Below the pieces are notes generated by a model. The model was given only the letters and a program-made list of their open reading frames with translations, was not told where the DNA came from and searched no databases. The position numbers and the translations under genes were made by a program. Positions 33,065 to 41,420 of a stretch of 64,000 nt of DNA are shown here, piece by piece. The DNA lies in the NCBI GenBank assembly GCA_036557785.1, contig DATBGZ010000015.1, positions 158,863-222,862 of the forward strand, in the 5' to 3' direction. How positions within the stretch are numbered: the first letter of the stretch is position 1; every line of letters starts with the position of its first letter. The stretch comes from DATBGZ01 sp036557785 (lineage in GTDB: Bacteria > Actinomycetota > Actinomycetes > Mycobacteriales > Micromonosporaceae).

Positions 33065-34228
33065 ATGGCGACGAGTGCGGTGCTGGACGCGCTGCGGCGG
33101 CAGCGGATCGAGACTCCGTCGTGGGCGTACGGCAACTCAGGCACGCGGTTCAAGGTCTTCCCGCAGGAGGGCGTGCCGCGCGACCCGTACGAGAAGATCG
33201 CCGACGCGGCCACCGTGCACCGCTTCACCGGAGTCGCACCGAGCGTCGCGCTGCACATCCCGTGGGACAAGGTGGACGACTACGCCGACCTCGCGACCCA
33301 CGCCGCCGGGCAGGGGGTGCGGCTCGGCGCGATCAACTCCAACGTGTTCCAGGACAACGACTACAAGCTGGGCAGCGTGACGAACCCGGACCCGGCGGTG
33401 CGGCGCAAGGCCGTCGACCACCTGCTGGAATGCGTCGACATCATGGACGCCACGGGTTCGACCGACCTGAAGCTGTGGTTCTCCGACGGGACGAATTACC
33501 CGGGGCAGGACGACGTACGCCGGCGCCAGGACCTCATGGCGGCCGCGCTCAGCGAGACGTACGGCCGGCTCGGTCCGGACCAGCGGATGCTGTTGGAGTA
33601 CAAGCTCTTCGAGCCCGCCTTCTACCTGACCGACGTGCCGGACTGGGGCACCGCCTATCTGCACTGCGTGGCGGTCGGCGACCGGGCGCAGGTCGTCATC
33701 GACACCGGCCACCACGCGCCCGGCACGAACATCGAGTTCATCGTCGCGAGCCTGCTGCGGGTCGGACGCCTCGGTGGGTTCGACTTCAACTCCCGGTTCT
33801 ATGCCGACGATGACCTCATGGTGGGCGCGGCCGATCCCTTCCAGCTCTTCCGCATCATGCACGAGATCGTGCTCGCCGACGCGTTGGGGCCGGAGGCGAA
33901 CATCGCCTTCATGCTCGACCAGTGCCACAACCTCGAGCCGAAGATCCAGGCGGTGATCCGGTCCGTGATGAACGTGCAGGAGGCGACGGCGAAGGCCCTG
34001 CTCGTCGACCAGGCCGCGTTGCGGGTCGCGCAGGACGCGGGTGACGTGCTCGAGGCGAATGCCGTGCTCATGGACGCGTACAACACCGACGTCCGGCCGC
34101 TGCTGCGCCGGCTGCGCGAGGAGATGGGGTTGGATCCGGACCCGGTCGCCGCCTACAAGCGCTCCGGGTACTTCGACAAGGTCAGGCAGGAGCGGGTCGG
34201 GGGGAACCAGGCCGGCTGGGGCGCGTAG
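33065..34228 (+). CDS. rhaI: L-rhamnose isomerase (RhaI type)
   Basis: 387 residues. The pattern SWAYGNSGTRFKVFPQEGVP and the later VVIDTGHHAPGTNIE and FDFNSRFYADDDLMVGAADP identify the TIM-barrel L-rhamnose isomerase of the Pseudomonas stutzeri/Streptomyces type, not the E. coli RhaA type. It converts L-rhamnose to L-rhamnulose. I chose the ATG at 33065 because GGGAGGG lies five nt before it; an ATG six codons earlier overlaps the lutC stop. No rhamnose mutarotase gene is present in the window. Confidence 0.94.
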   Translation: MATSAVLDALRRQRIETPSWAYGNSGTRFKVFPQEGVPRDPYEKIADAATVHRFTGVAPSVALHIPWDKVDDYADLATHAAGQGVRLGAINSNVFQDNDYKLGSVTNPDPAVRRKAVDHLLECVDIMDATGSTDLKLWFSDGTNYPGQDDVRRRQDLMAAALSETYGRLGPDQRMLLEYKLFEPAFYLTDVPDWGTAYLHCVAVGDRAQVVIDTGHHAPGTNIEFIVASLLRVGRLGGFDFNSRFYADDDLMVGAADPFQLFRIMHEIVLADALGPEANIAFMLDQCHNLEPKIQAVIRSVMNVQEATAKALLVDQAALRVAQDAGDVLEANAVLMDAYNTDVRPLLRRLREEMGLDPDPVAAYKRSGYFDKVRQERVGGNQAGWGA

Positions 34229-34245
34229 TCAGGAAGGGCACCGTA

Positions 34246-36270
34246 ATGTCCACTGTGGAAGAGCTGGTGGCCCGGAGCAACCGGCTGGGCGCCGATCCCA
34301 CGACCACGAACTACGCCGGCGGCAACACCTCCGCGAAAGGTGTCGACCGCGACCCGGTGACCGGTGCCGACGTGGACCTGCTCTGGGTGAAGGGCTCGGG
34401 GGGCGACCTCGGCACGCTCACCGAGGCCGGGTTGGCGGTGCTGCGGCTGGACCGGCTGCGGGCGCTCGTCCACGTCTACCCCGGCGTCGAGCAGGAGGAC
34501 GAGATGGTGGCCGCCCTCGACTACTGCCTGCACGGACGGGGCGGCGCGGCACCCTCCATCGACACCGCGATGCACGGGCTCGTCGACGCGGCGCACGTCG
34601 ACCACCTGCACCCCGATGCCGGCATCGCGCTGGCTACCGCGGCCGAGGGAGAAGCGCTGACCAAGGAGTGCTTCGGCGACCGCGTGGTGTGGGTACCGTG
34701 GCGTCGGCCCGGCTTCCAGCTCGGGCTCGACATCGCGGCCGTCCACACCGCACACCCCGAGGCGATCGGCGTGATATTGGGCGGGCACGGCATCACGGCG
34801 TGGGGACAGACCAGCGAGGAGTGCGAGGAGCACTCCCGGGAGATCATCCGACGGGCCCAGGAGTTCATCGACACCCGTGGCGGGCCCGAGCCGTTCGGTC
34901 CGGTGGCGACCGAGCCGCTGCCGCAGCCGGAGCGGCACGCCCGGGCGGCCCTGCTCGCACCCGTGATCCGTGGCCTGGTCAGCACCGACCGGCGGCAGGT
35001 GGGCCACTTCAGCGACGACGCACCGGTGCTGGACTTCCTCTGCCGGGCCAAGCTGCCTGACCTCGCCGCGCTCGGCACCTCATGCCCGGACCATTTCCTC
35101 CGTACGAAGGTGCGCCCCCTGGTGCTCGACCTTCCGCCGTCGGCGTCCATTGAGGACACCAGGGCCCGGCTGCGGGAGCTGCACCGCGCCTACCGGGAGG
35201 AGTACGCGGCGTACTACCGGCGCTACGCGACCCCCGGCTCCCCGTCGATGCGTGGGGCGGATCCGGCGATCGTGCTCGTGCCCGGTGTGGGCATGTTCTC
35301 CTTCGGCGCCAACAAGCAGACCGCCCGGGTCGCGGGCGAGTTCTACCGCAACGCCATCACGGTGATGCGTGGCGCGGAGGCGATCTCGCGGTACGCGCCG
35401 ATCGACGAGGCGGAGAAGTTCCGCATCGAGTACTGGGCGCTGGAGGAGGCGAAGCTCGCCCGGATGCCCAAGCCCAGACCGCTCGCCGGGCGGGTCGCAC
35501 TCGTGACCGGCGGCGGGTCCGGCATCGGCCTGGCCACGGCACGAAGGCTCGCCGAGGAGGGCGCCTGCGTGGTGGTCGCCGACCGCGACGCCGGCTCGGC
35601 CACGCGGGCGGCGGTCGGGCTGGGCGGATCCGACGTCGCAGTCGCCGTGGGCGGCGACGTGACCCGCGTGTCCGATGTGGACGCCATGATGCGGGCGGCC
35701 GCGTTGGCGTTCGGTGGCGTGGACCTCGTGGTGAACAACGCGGGGCTCTCGATCAGCAAGGCGTTGCTGGAGACCACCGAGGCGGACTGGGACCTGCAGC
35801 ACGACGTGATGGCGAAGGGATCGTTCCTGGTGTCGCAGGCGGCCGCGCGCACGATGATCGCCCAGGGACTCGGCGGCGACATCGTGTACATCACGTCGAA
35901 GAACGCTGTCTTCGCCGGGCCGAACAACGTGGCGTACGGCGCCGCGAAGGCCGACCAGGCCCACCAAGTGCGGTTGCTCGCGGCCGAGCTCGGCGAGCAT
36001 GGCATCCGGGTCAACGGCATCAACCCCGACGGTGTGGTGCGAGGCTCCGGCATCTTCGCTGGCGGCTGGGGGGCGCAGCGAGCCGCCGTCTACGGCGTGC
36101 CCGAGGCGGAGCTGGGCGCCTTCTACGCGCGACGGACCCTGCTCAAGCGCGAGGTGCTGCCCGAGCACGTGGCGAACGCCGTCTATGTCCTGGTCGCCGG
36201 CGACCTCTCGCACACCACGGGCCTGCACATCCCCGTCGACGCCGGCGTCGCGGCAGCCTTCCTGCGCTAA
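34246..36270 (+). CDS. rhaD: Bifunctional rhamnulose-1-phosphate aldolase / short-chain dehydrogenase
   Basis: 674 residues, two domains. Residues ~1-390 are a class II aldolase with zinc-site motifs HLHPDA and LGGHGITAWG. Residues ~410-674 are an SDR with TGGGSGIG cofactor loop, NNAG and the catalytic YGAAK. Such fusions split L-rhamnulose-1-phosphate into DHAP and L-lactaldehyde and, in characterised relatives, oxidise the aldehyde to L-lactate. That product is what the upstream LutABC consumes. The ATG follows rhaI by 17 bp. Confidence in domains is high; the lactaldehyde oxidation step is inferred from relatives. Confidence 0.92.
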   Translation: MSTVEELVARSNRLGADPTTTNYAGGNTSAKGVDRDPVTGADVDLLWVKGSGGDLGTLTEAGLAVLRLDRLRALVHVYPGVEQEDEMVAALDYCLHGRGGAAPSIDTAMHGLVDAAHVDHLHPDAGIALATAAEGEALTKECFGDRVVWVPWRRPGFQLGLDIAAVHTAHPEAIGVILGGHGITAWGQTSEECEEHSREIIRRAQEFIDTRGGPEPFGPVATEPLPQPERHARAALLAPVIRGLVSTDRRQVGHFSDDAPVLDFLCRAKLPDLAALGTSCPDHFLRTKVRPLVLDLPPSASIEDTRARLRELHRAYREEYAAYYRRYATPGSPSMRGADPAIVLVPGVGMFSFGANKQTARVAGEFYRNAITVMRGAEAISRYAPIDEAEKFRIEYWALEEAKLARMPKPRPLAGRVALVTGGGSGIGLATARRLAEEGACVVVADRDAGSATRAAVGLGGSDVAVAVGGDVTRVSDVDAMMRAAALAFGGVDLVVNNAGLSISKALLETTEADWDLQHDVMAKGSFLVSQAAARTMIAQGLGGDIVYITSKNAVFAGPNNVAYGAAKADQAHQVRLLAAELGEHGIRVNGINPDGVVRGSGIFAGGWGAQRAAVYGVPEAELGAFYARRTLLKREVLPEHVANAVYVLVAGDLSHTTGLHIPVDAGVAAAFLR

Positions 36271-36272
36271 AG

Positions 36273-36338
36273 CCCGCGATCTTGGGCAAAGCGCTGTGTG
36301 TTGATCTCCCATCACGACGATAACTCCAAGATCGCGGG
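36273..36338. repeat. ~60-bp intergenic palindrome, copy 2
   Basis: CCCGCGATCTTGG at the left pairs with CCAAGATCGCGGG at the right; TTGATCT and ACGACGATAA in the middle match the other copies, but the left inner arm differs (GCAAAGCGCTG). It lies between the co-directional rhaD and rhaB, where it could weaken or process the transcript. Confidence 0.78.
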
Positions 36339-36355
36339 AAAGAAGGAGGGGGGGC

Positions 36356-37750
36356 ATGAGGACGGTCGCGGGAATCGACCTCGGAGCATCCAGCGGGCGG
36401 GTGATGCTCGGCACCCTCGACGGCGAGCGGGTGACCCTCACCGAGCACGCGCGCATCCCGAACCAGGCCGTACGGGTCGGTGGCACGCTGCACTGGGACG
36501 TGCTGGCGCTGTTCGGCTCCATCGTGGAGGGTCTTCGGTCGGCTCCCGCGCTGGCGAGCATCGCGGTGGACTCGTGGGGAGTCGACCACGGACTTCTGGA
36601 CGCCGACGGCAGGCTGCTCGGCAACCCGGTGCACTACCGGGACGCGCGCACGGATGGTCTGCCCGAGCGCGTCTTCGCCGAGGTGAGCGCGCCCGAGCTG
36701 TACCGACGCACCGGAATCCAGATCCTGCCGTTCAACACGGTCTTCCAGCTCGCGGCCGCCCGGGGGACCGCTCAACTCGCCGCGGCCCGGACCATGCTGC
36801 TCATCCCCGACCTGCTCACGTACTGGCTCACCGGCGACATCGCGGCCGAGGTCACCAACGCGTCGACCACGGCACTGCTCGACGCGCGGACCGGGGCGTG
36901 GGACACGGCGCTCATGACCACGCTCGGGCTCGACCCTGGCCTGCTGCCCCCGTTGCGAGAGCCCGCGACGATGGCCGGCACGCTACTGACCGACGTCGCC
37001 AAGCAGGTCGGTCAGTCCACTGTGGTCACTCGGGTCGCCTCGCACGACACGGCCTGTGCCGTGGCCGCGGTACCGGCCGTGCACGACCGGTTCGCCTACA
37101 TCTCGTGCGGCACCTGGTCGCTGGTCGGCGTAGAGTTGCCGGAACCGAAGGTGAGCGAGGACGTACGTCGGGCCAACTTCACCAACGAGCGCGGCCTGGA
37201 CGGCACGATCCGGTTCCTGCGCAACGTGATGGGGCTCTGGCCGTTGCAGGAGTGCCTGCGCGCCTGGGGCCTCGCGTCATCCGACCTGCCCGCACTGCTT
37301 GCCGCGGCCGCGGCGCGTACGGCGTTCACCTCGGTCATCGACATCGACGACCCAGCCTTCCTGCCACCCGGCGACATGCCGACCCGTATCGCCGTGGCCT
37401 GCCGCCGCGACGGACTGCCCGTGCCGGCCGATCACGTGGCGACCGTCCGGTGCATTGTGGACAGTCTGGCCGTGGCCCACGCCAAGGCCATCGAGGACGC
37501 CGTAAGACTCACCGGCCGCGCGGTCGACGTGGTGCACCTCATCGGTGGCGGATCGCGCAACGAGCCGCTCTGCCAGGCCACCGCCGACGCCGCTGGCCTG
37601 CCCGTCGTCGCAGGCCCGGCGGAGGCGACGGCGATCGGCAATGTCCTGGTACAGGCCAGAACCGTGCTGGACAAGCCGTACCGGCTTGCGGATCTGCGGG
37701 CCATGGTCCGCGGCAGCTTCCCCACCCGCACGTTCCACCCGGCGGGTTGA
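36356..37750 (+). CDS. rhaB: Rhamnulokinase
   Basis: 464 residues of the FGGY kinase family. N-terminal phosphate loop GIDLGASSGRVM, then VDSWGVDHGLLDADGRLLG and YRDARTDG, typical of RhaB. The C-terminal half has YISCGTWSLVGVE and the adenine-binding LIGGGSRNEPLCQATADAAG. It phosphorylates L-rhamnulose at O1. GGAGGGGGG gives a strong ribosome binding site. It is separated from rhaD by a palindromic repeat, the only sizeable gap in the operon. It completes the set isomerase-kinase-aldolase. Confidence 0.95.
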   Translation: MRTVAGIDLGASSGRVMLGTLDGERVTLTEHARIPNQAVRVGGTLHWDVLALFGSIVEGLRSAPALASIAVDSWGVDHGLLDADGRLLGNPVHYRDARTDGLPERVFAEVSAPELYRRTGIQILPFNTVFQLAAARGTAQLAAARTMLLIPDLLTYWLTGDIAAEVTNASTTALLDARTGAWDTALMTTLGLDPGLLPPLREPATMAGTLLTDVAKQVGQSTVVTRVASHDTACAVAAVPAVHDRFAYISCGTWSLVGVELPEPKVSEDVRRANFTNERGLDGTIRFLRNVMGLWPLQECLRAWGLASSDLPALLAAAAARTAFTSVIDIDDPAFLPPGDMPTRIAVACRRDGLPVPADHVATVRCIVDSLAVAHAKAIEDAVRLTGRAVDVVHLIGGGSRNEPLCQATADAAGLPVVAGPAEATAIGNVLVQARTVLDKPYRLADLRAMVRGSFPTRTFHPAG

Positions 37751-37772
37751 CGCCGTCGGTGCAGCCTCGCAT

Positions 37773-37796
37773 ACTCCGGAGTTAAGTTTCTGGAGT
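37773..37796. promoter_or_regulatory. Probable TetR operator
   Basis: A 24-bp imperfect dyad, ACTCC...GGAGT at its ends and TTAAGTTT at its centre, lies 19 bp before the TetR start. Dyads of this size next to tetR/efflux pairs are usually autoregulatory operators. Confidence 0.5.
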
Positions 37797-37814
37797 AAAC
37801 CTGGGGCAGTGCAC

Positions 37815-38387
37815 ATGAGCACATCCGACCGGCGCGAACGGACGCTGCGACGCATCCTCGACGGCGCGGCCTCGGCATTCGCCAAGGGCGGCTACGCCGG
37901 CACGACCATGGAGGAGATCGCGGCGGCGGCCGGGGTCAGCAAACTGTTGCTCTACCGGGACTTCGCCGGCAAGCGTGAGCTCTACCTGGCCGTGCTGGAA
38001 CGTACCCGGCAGCGGCTCAACGAGGCCATCCCGCCCGCGGCGAGCAACGAGGCGCTGTGGGCGCTGATCGCAGCCGCCCGCGCCGACCCGGACGGGTTCG
38101 TGCTGCTGTTCCGCCACGCCGCCCGGGAGCCCGAGTTCGCGCAGTTCGCGGCGCAGGTGCACGAGGCCTTCGTCCGGGAGGCGGAGCACCAACTCCTACT
38201 GATCGAGCCGGACCCCGTGATGCGCCGATGGGCCGCGCAGACCGTGGTCGCCACCACGAACGTCGCCATCATCGCGTGGCTGGAGTACGGCGACCCGGAA
38301 CGCGACAACGAGTTCTTCACCCGCCTGCTCAACGTCAACCGGGCCGCCGCGAAGCCGGCGAAGGCTGGCGGGCGTCGTGGCCGTTAG
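37815..38387 (+). CDS. TetR-family regulator of the adjacent efflux pump
   Basis: 190 residues. N-terminal HTH (RILDGAASAFAKGGYAGTTM, then IAAAAGVSKLLLYRDFAGKR) and a helical ligand domain with FVLLFRHAAREPEFAQF. The start is the ATG at 37815; no strong ribosome binding site is visible. Its end overlaps the MFS transporter start by 11 bp, so both are made from one transcript, with control probably through the dyad at 37773. Confidence 0.88.
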   Translation: MSTSDRRERTLRRILDGAASAFAKGGYAGTTMEEIAAAAGVSKLLLYRDFAGKRELYLAVLERTRQRLNEAIPPAASNEALWALIAAARADPDGFVLLFRHAAREPEFAQFAAQVHEAFVREAEHQLLLIEPDPVMRRWAAQTVVATTNVAIIAWLEYGDPERDNEFFTRLLNVNRAAAKPAKAGGRRGR

Positions 38388-39885
38388 ACCGGTCAAGCTC
38401 ACGCCGCTCGCGCTCTTCGTGCTGCTCTCGGGCTCCATACTGTCCATGGTGGACTCGAGCGTCGTCAACGTCGCGGTGCCCGACATCAGCGCGGACCTCG
38501 GCGCACCGCTGACCGACGTGCAGTGGGCGGTCTCCGGCTACCTGCTCGCGCTCGCCGCCACGCTGCCGGCCACGGCGTACCTCGGCCGGCGCTTCGGCTC
38601 AGTGCGCGCCTACGCGGCCAGCGTCGCCGCGTTCACGATCGCCTCCGTCGGCTGCGCACTCGCGCAGAACGTGCCCGAACTGGTGGGCGCGCGGGTGGTG
38701 CAGGGCATCGCCGCGGCCCCGCTGGTGCCGCTGTCGCTGAACCTCATCTTCGGCAACGGGGATGCCGACAACGTGCCGGTCTCGGCCGGGCTGGTGCTCT
38801 TCTTGGGCCCGGCATTGGGACCGACCGTGGGTGGCGTGCTGGTCACGACCGGAGGTTGGCCCTACATCTTCCTGGTGAACGTGCCGATCGGCGTGGCCGC
38901 GCTACTGGGCATACCGCATCTGCGCCGGCTCGGCATCGCCGACGAGGTCGACCGGGCCACCCGCTTCGACCCGTTCGGGCTCGCGCTGCTCTCCGTGGGC
39001 CTGACCGGGCTCATCTACGGCACGAGCGAGGCGCCGAACCACGGCTGGTGGCGGCTCGATGTGGCGCCCTACTGGATCGTCGGTGCGGGCCTGCTCATCG
39101 CCTATCTCGCCTGGGCGAGGCGTCGCGACGAGCCGGCGTTGGAGCTACGCCTGTTGCGCCGCTTCCAGTCGGCGCTCGCCGTGGGTCTCTGCGTGCTCGC
39201 CACCGTGGCGATGTTCGGCGTGCTGTTCCTGCTCCCGGTGCTCGTGCAGAGCGTCCAGGGCCACGGCGCGCTCTCCAGCGGCCTGGTGCTGTTCCCCCAG
39301 GGCATCGTGATGGGTCTGTCCACCGCGATCGGGCGCAAGCTCGGCGGCGCCTGGCTTCGGCCCGCGATCATCGCCGGCTTCGCGGCGATCGGTGCCACGA
39401 GCCTCCTGCTCCTGCTCACCAAGGTCGATACTCCACTGTGGATTACGGCGCTGATCATGGCATTGCGGGGATTCGGCGTCGGCCTGGTCATCCAGCCGTT
39501 GCTGACCGGGCTACTCTCCGGCCTGCCCCAGCGCGAACTGACGCACGCCAACACGCTGTTCAACGTGGGCCAGCGCATTGGCGGTTCGGTCGGTGTGAGC
39601 CTGCTCGCGACGCTGTTCTCGATCCGCCTGACCGACCACGTGCTCGCGGCGCTCGGCCTGACCGCACCGGTGTCCGGCGTGCACGCGGGCAGCCTCGCCG
39701 ACGTCCCCGCGGCGCTGCGCCCCGTGGTTACGAGCGCGGCCGTGACGGCCTTTCATGAGGCCACCCTGGTCGCCACGGCGGCGGCCGCGCTCGGCGCGCT
39801 CGGTGCCATCTTCGTCAGACCGCAGCCGGTCGCGACCGAGCCCCAGGCGGTCGGCGCGGGAAGCCAGGTCGCCGCCGACACGTAA
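38377..39885 (+). CDS. MFS drug efflux transporter, DHA2 (14-helix) type
   Basis: 502 residues with about 14 membrane helices. The first contains the DHA2 signature SMVDSSVVNVAVPDI, followed by WAVSGYLLALAATLPATAYL and the motif C-like GLVLFLGPALGPTVGGVLV. A proton-coupled exporter of unknown drug or metabolite. The GTG start overlaps the TetR stop. The usual inference is inducible self-protection or multidrug export; no biosynthetic cluster is visible next to it. Confidence 0.9.
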   Translation: MAVRPVKLTPLALFVLLSGSILSMVDSSVVNVAVPDISADLGAPLTDVQWAVSGYLLALAATLPATAYLGRRFGSVRAYAASVAAFTIASVGCALAQNVPELVGARVVQGIAAAPLVPLSLNLIFGNGDADNVPVSAGLVLFLGPALGPTVGGVLVTTGGWPYIFLVNVPIGVAALLGIPHLRRLGIADEVDRATRFDPFGLALLSVGLTGLIYGTSEAPNHGWWRLDVAPYWIVGAGLLIAYLAWARRRDEPALELRLLRRFQSALAVGLCVLATVAMFGVLFLLPVLVQSVQGHGALSSGLVLFPQGIVMGLSTAIGRKLGGAWLRPAIIAGFAAIGATSLLLLLTKVDTPLWITALIMALRGFGVGLVIQPLLTGLLSGLPQRELTHANTLFNVGQRIGGSVGVSLLATLFSIRLTDHVLAALGLTAPVSGVHAGSLADVPAALRPVVTSAAVTAFHEATLVATAAAALGALGAIFVRPQPVATEPQAVGAGSQVAADT

Positions 39886-39897
39886 ACGCTCACTCGA

Positions 39898-39954
39898 CGC
39901 GCACGGCGTTGTGGCGGGTCTCCCGGGTCCACGCCAACCCGAATGGCGTGCGCG
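39898..39954. terminator. Possible bidirectional terminator
   Basis: CGCGCACG (39898-39905) pairs with CGTGCGCG (39947-39954), with partly complementary GGCGGG/CCACGCC inside. It fills the 71-bp gap between the convergent MFS and PadR genes. Weak but suitably placed. Confidence 0.4.
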
Positions 39955-39956
39955 GG

Positions 39957-40505
39957 TCAATCCCGGCGAGCGCCGGTGAGATCGCGCACCTCCTGGGCCA
40001 GGGTTGCCAACCGGGCCCCCGCATCATCCAGCCAGCGCAGGTCGGCCTCGATGTGGAAGAGCTGGTAGTCGGCGAGCAGCGCGTCCTGTGTGGAGGTTGC
40101 CTTGCTGCGCTGCCCGGCCAGCGCCTTCATCGCGGCGCGGTGCCGTGCCCGCTGGGCGTCGAGGTAGGTGTGCGCGGGTCGGCCGGACATGAGCGAGAGC
40201 ACGACCTTGGTAAAGAGCACCGACTGGAGCGCGGGTCGCGGCTCCTCCGGCTCGGCGAGCCAGGCATCGAGCTCGGTCACGCCCTCCCGGGTGATGGAGT
40301 AACGCTTGCGGTCGGGCCCGGCGCCGGCCTCGACCCGGACCACCTGGACCCGCCCGTCGCGCTCGAGCTGGGCGAGCGTGCGGTACACCTGGCCGAACCG
40401 GATCGGTTTCGTGCCACCGAAGCACCGGTCGTACGACTGCTTCAGGTCGTAGCCGTGCCGACTGCTGCCCTCGAGCAGCCCGAGCAACGCATAGGCGATC
40501 GCCAC
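39957..40505 (-). CDS. PadR-family regulator
   Basis: 182 residues. The N-terminal winged helix reads AIAYALLGLLEGSSRHGYDL, then FGQVYRTLAQLERDGRVQVV, with a C-terminal dimerisation helix (Vir_C-like). I take the GTG at 40505 as the start. It aligns with the family, and TATAGT lies 7 bp upstream, which would make the mRNA leaderless. An ATG at 40523 in the same frame lies inside the operator dyad. The gene is followed on the opposite strand by the MFS gene and lies 54 bp downstream of the ABC-2 permease, so it may control the exporter at 40560-42334. Confidence 0.82.
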   Translation of the reverse strand: MAIAYALLGLLEGSSRHGYDLKQSYDRCFGGTKPIRFGQVYRTLAQLERDGRVQVVRVEAGAGPDRKRYSITREGVTELDAWLAEPEEPRPALQSVLFTKVVLSLMSGRPAHTYLDAQRARHRAAMKALAGQRSKATSTQDALLADYQLFHIEADLRWLDDAGARLATLAQEVRDLTGARRD

Positions 40506-40512
40506 GACGCCA

Positions 40513-40542
40513 ACTATACCCATCGGGTATACCCAAGGGCAA
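40513..40542 (-). promoter_or_regulatory. padR promoter with ATACCC/GGGTAT operator
   Basis: Minus-strand TTGCCC (40542-40537), 18-bp spacer, TATAGT (40518-40513). The spacer carries the dyad ATACCC-ATC-GGGTAT (40516-40530) followed by another ATACCC (40529-40534). A repressor bound there would cover the promoter core; PadR autoregulation is typical. Confidence 0.6.
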
Positions 40543-40559
40543 TAGCGGCCCATCGCGGC

Positions 40560-41420
40560 TCACGCCGCGAGGTCGCGTCGGCTGACCAGCCCCACGGTCG
40601 CGGCGCCGAAGGCGACCAGGAACACGATCACCCCAAGGAGCGCCGTGGCGCCGTCGTGGATGGTGTTCACGCCAGGGGACCCATTGGGATCGCTCGGCGG
40701 CAGCGCACCGGCCGCCGCCGCGAGCGAGCCCGCGACCGTCCCCGGCAGACAGTCCGTGATCGTCGCAAGTGCCGTGAGCAGGTTCGCGACGCCCCGCAGC
40801 AGGTTCTCCACCACCAGGGTCCAGACCAGCCCGAGCCCGACCGCGAGCGCGGGTCCGCGCGCGAGCGCACCGAGCAGGGCACCGCCGACCGTCCACATGG
40901 CAGCGATGAGCAGCGCCGCGCCGGTACCGCGCAGCACGTCGCCGGCACCCGGCAGCACGATCGCCTGGTTCTCCACGCCGGCCACCACCGACGCCGCCGT
41001 GAGGTCGAGGGCGAGCGTCGCGATGGTCAGCCCGACCAGCACCGCACCGAGCGCGAGCAGTGTCCCGGTCAGCGCGACGCCGCGGCGCGGACCGGTGGTG
41101 AAGACCGTCTTCCAGGTCCCCCAGCCGTACGGGCCACCGATCGCGAGGGCGCCGAGGATGAGCACGAGCGCACCGCCGAACATCGGCATGCCCTGCACGA
41201 CGGCCACCGGCGCATGGTCGGGCAGCATGCTCTCCAGCGTCCCGGTGCCGGCACGGGGACCGACGGTGGTGCCGTCGCGGTAGGTCAGGTAAGGGAAGAC
41301 ATAGGCGAACGTGAGGTTCAACAGAAGCCACACGCCGCACAGCACCCACATCGCCGGCCAGCGCACCAGCCGCCGCAGCTCTGCCCTGGTCGCACGACCC
41401 AGATCCCCAACGGCGTTCAT
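40560..41420 (-). CDS. ABC-2 type exporter, membrane subunit
   Basis: 286 residues with about six hydrophobic segments (MWVLCGVWLLLNLTFAYVFP; LVLILGALAIGGPYGWGTW; GVIVFLVAFGAATVGLV). The ATG overlaps the ATPase stop by 4 bp (ATGA). Together they form a two-gene exporter of the drug/bacteriocin ABC-2 type. The gene lies upstream of the padR gene on the same strand and opposite the two-component system that begins at 42470. Substrate unknown. Confidence 0.88.
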   Translation of the reverse strand: MNAVGDLGRATRAELRRLVRWPAMWVLCGVWLLLNLTFAYVFPYLTYRDGTTVGPRAGTGTLESMLPDHAPVAVVQGMPMFGGALVLILGALAIGGPYGWGTWKTVFTTGPRRGVALTGTLLALGAVLVGLTIATLALDLTAASVVAGVENQAIVLPGAGDVLRGTGAALLIAAMWTVGGALLGALARGPALAVGLGLVWTLVVENLLRGVANLLTALATITDCLPGTVAGSLAAAAGALPPSDPNGSPGVNTIHDGATALLGVIVFLVAFGAATVGLVSRRDLAA

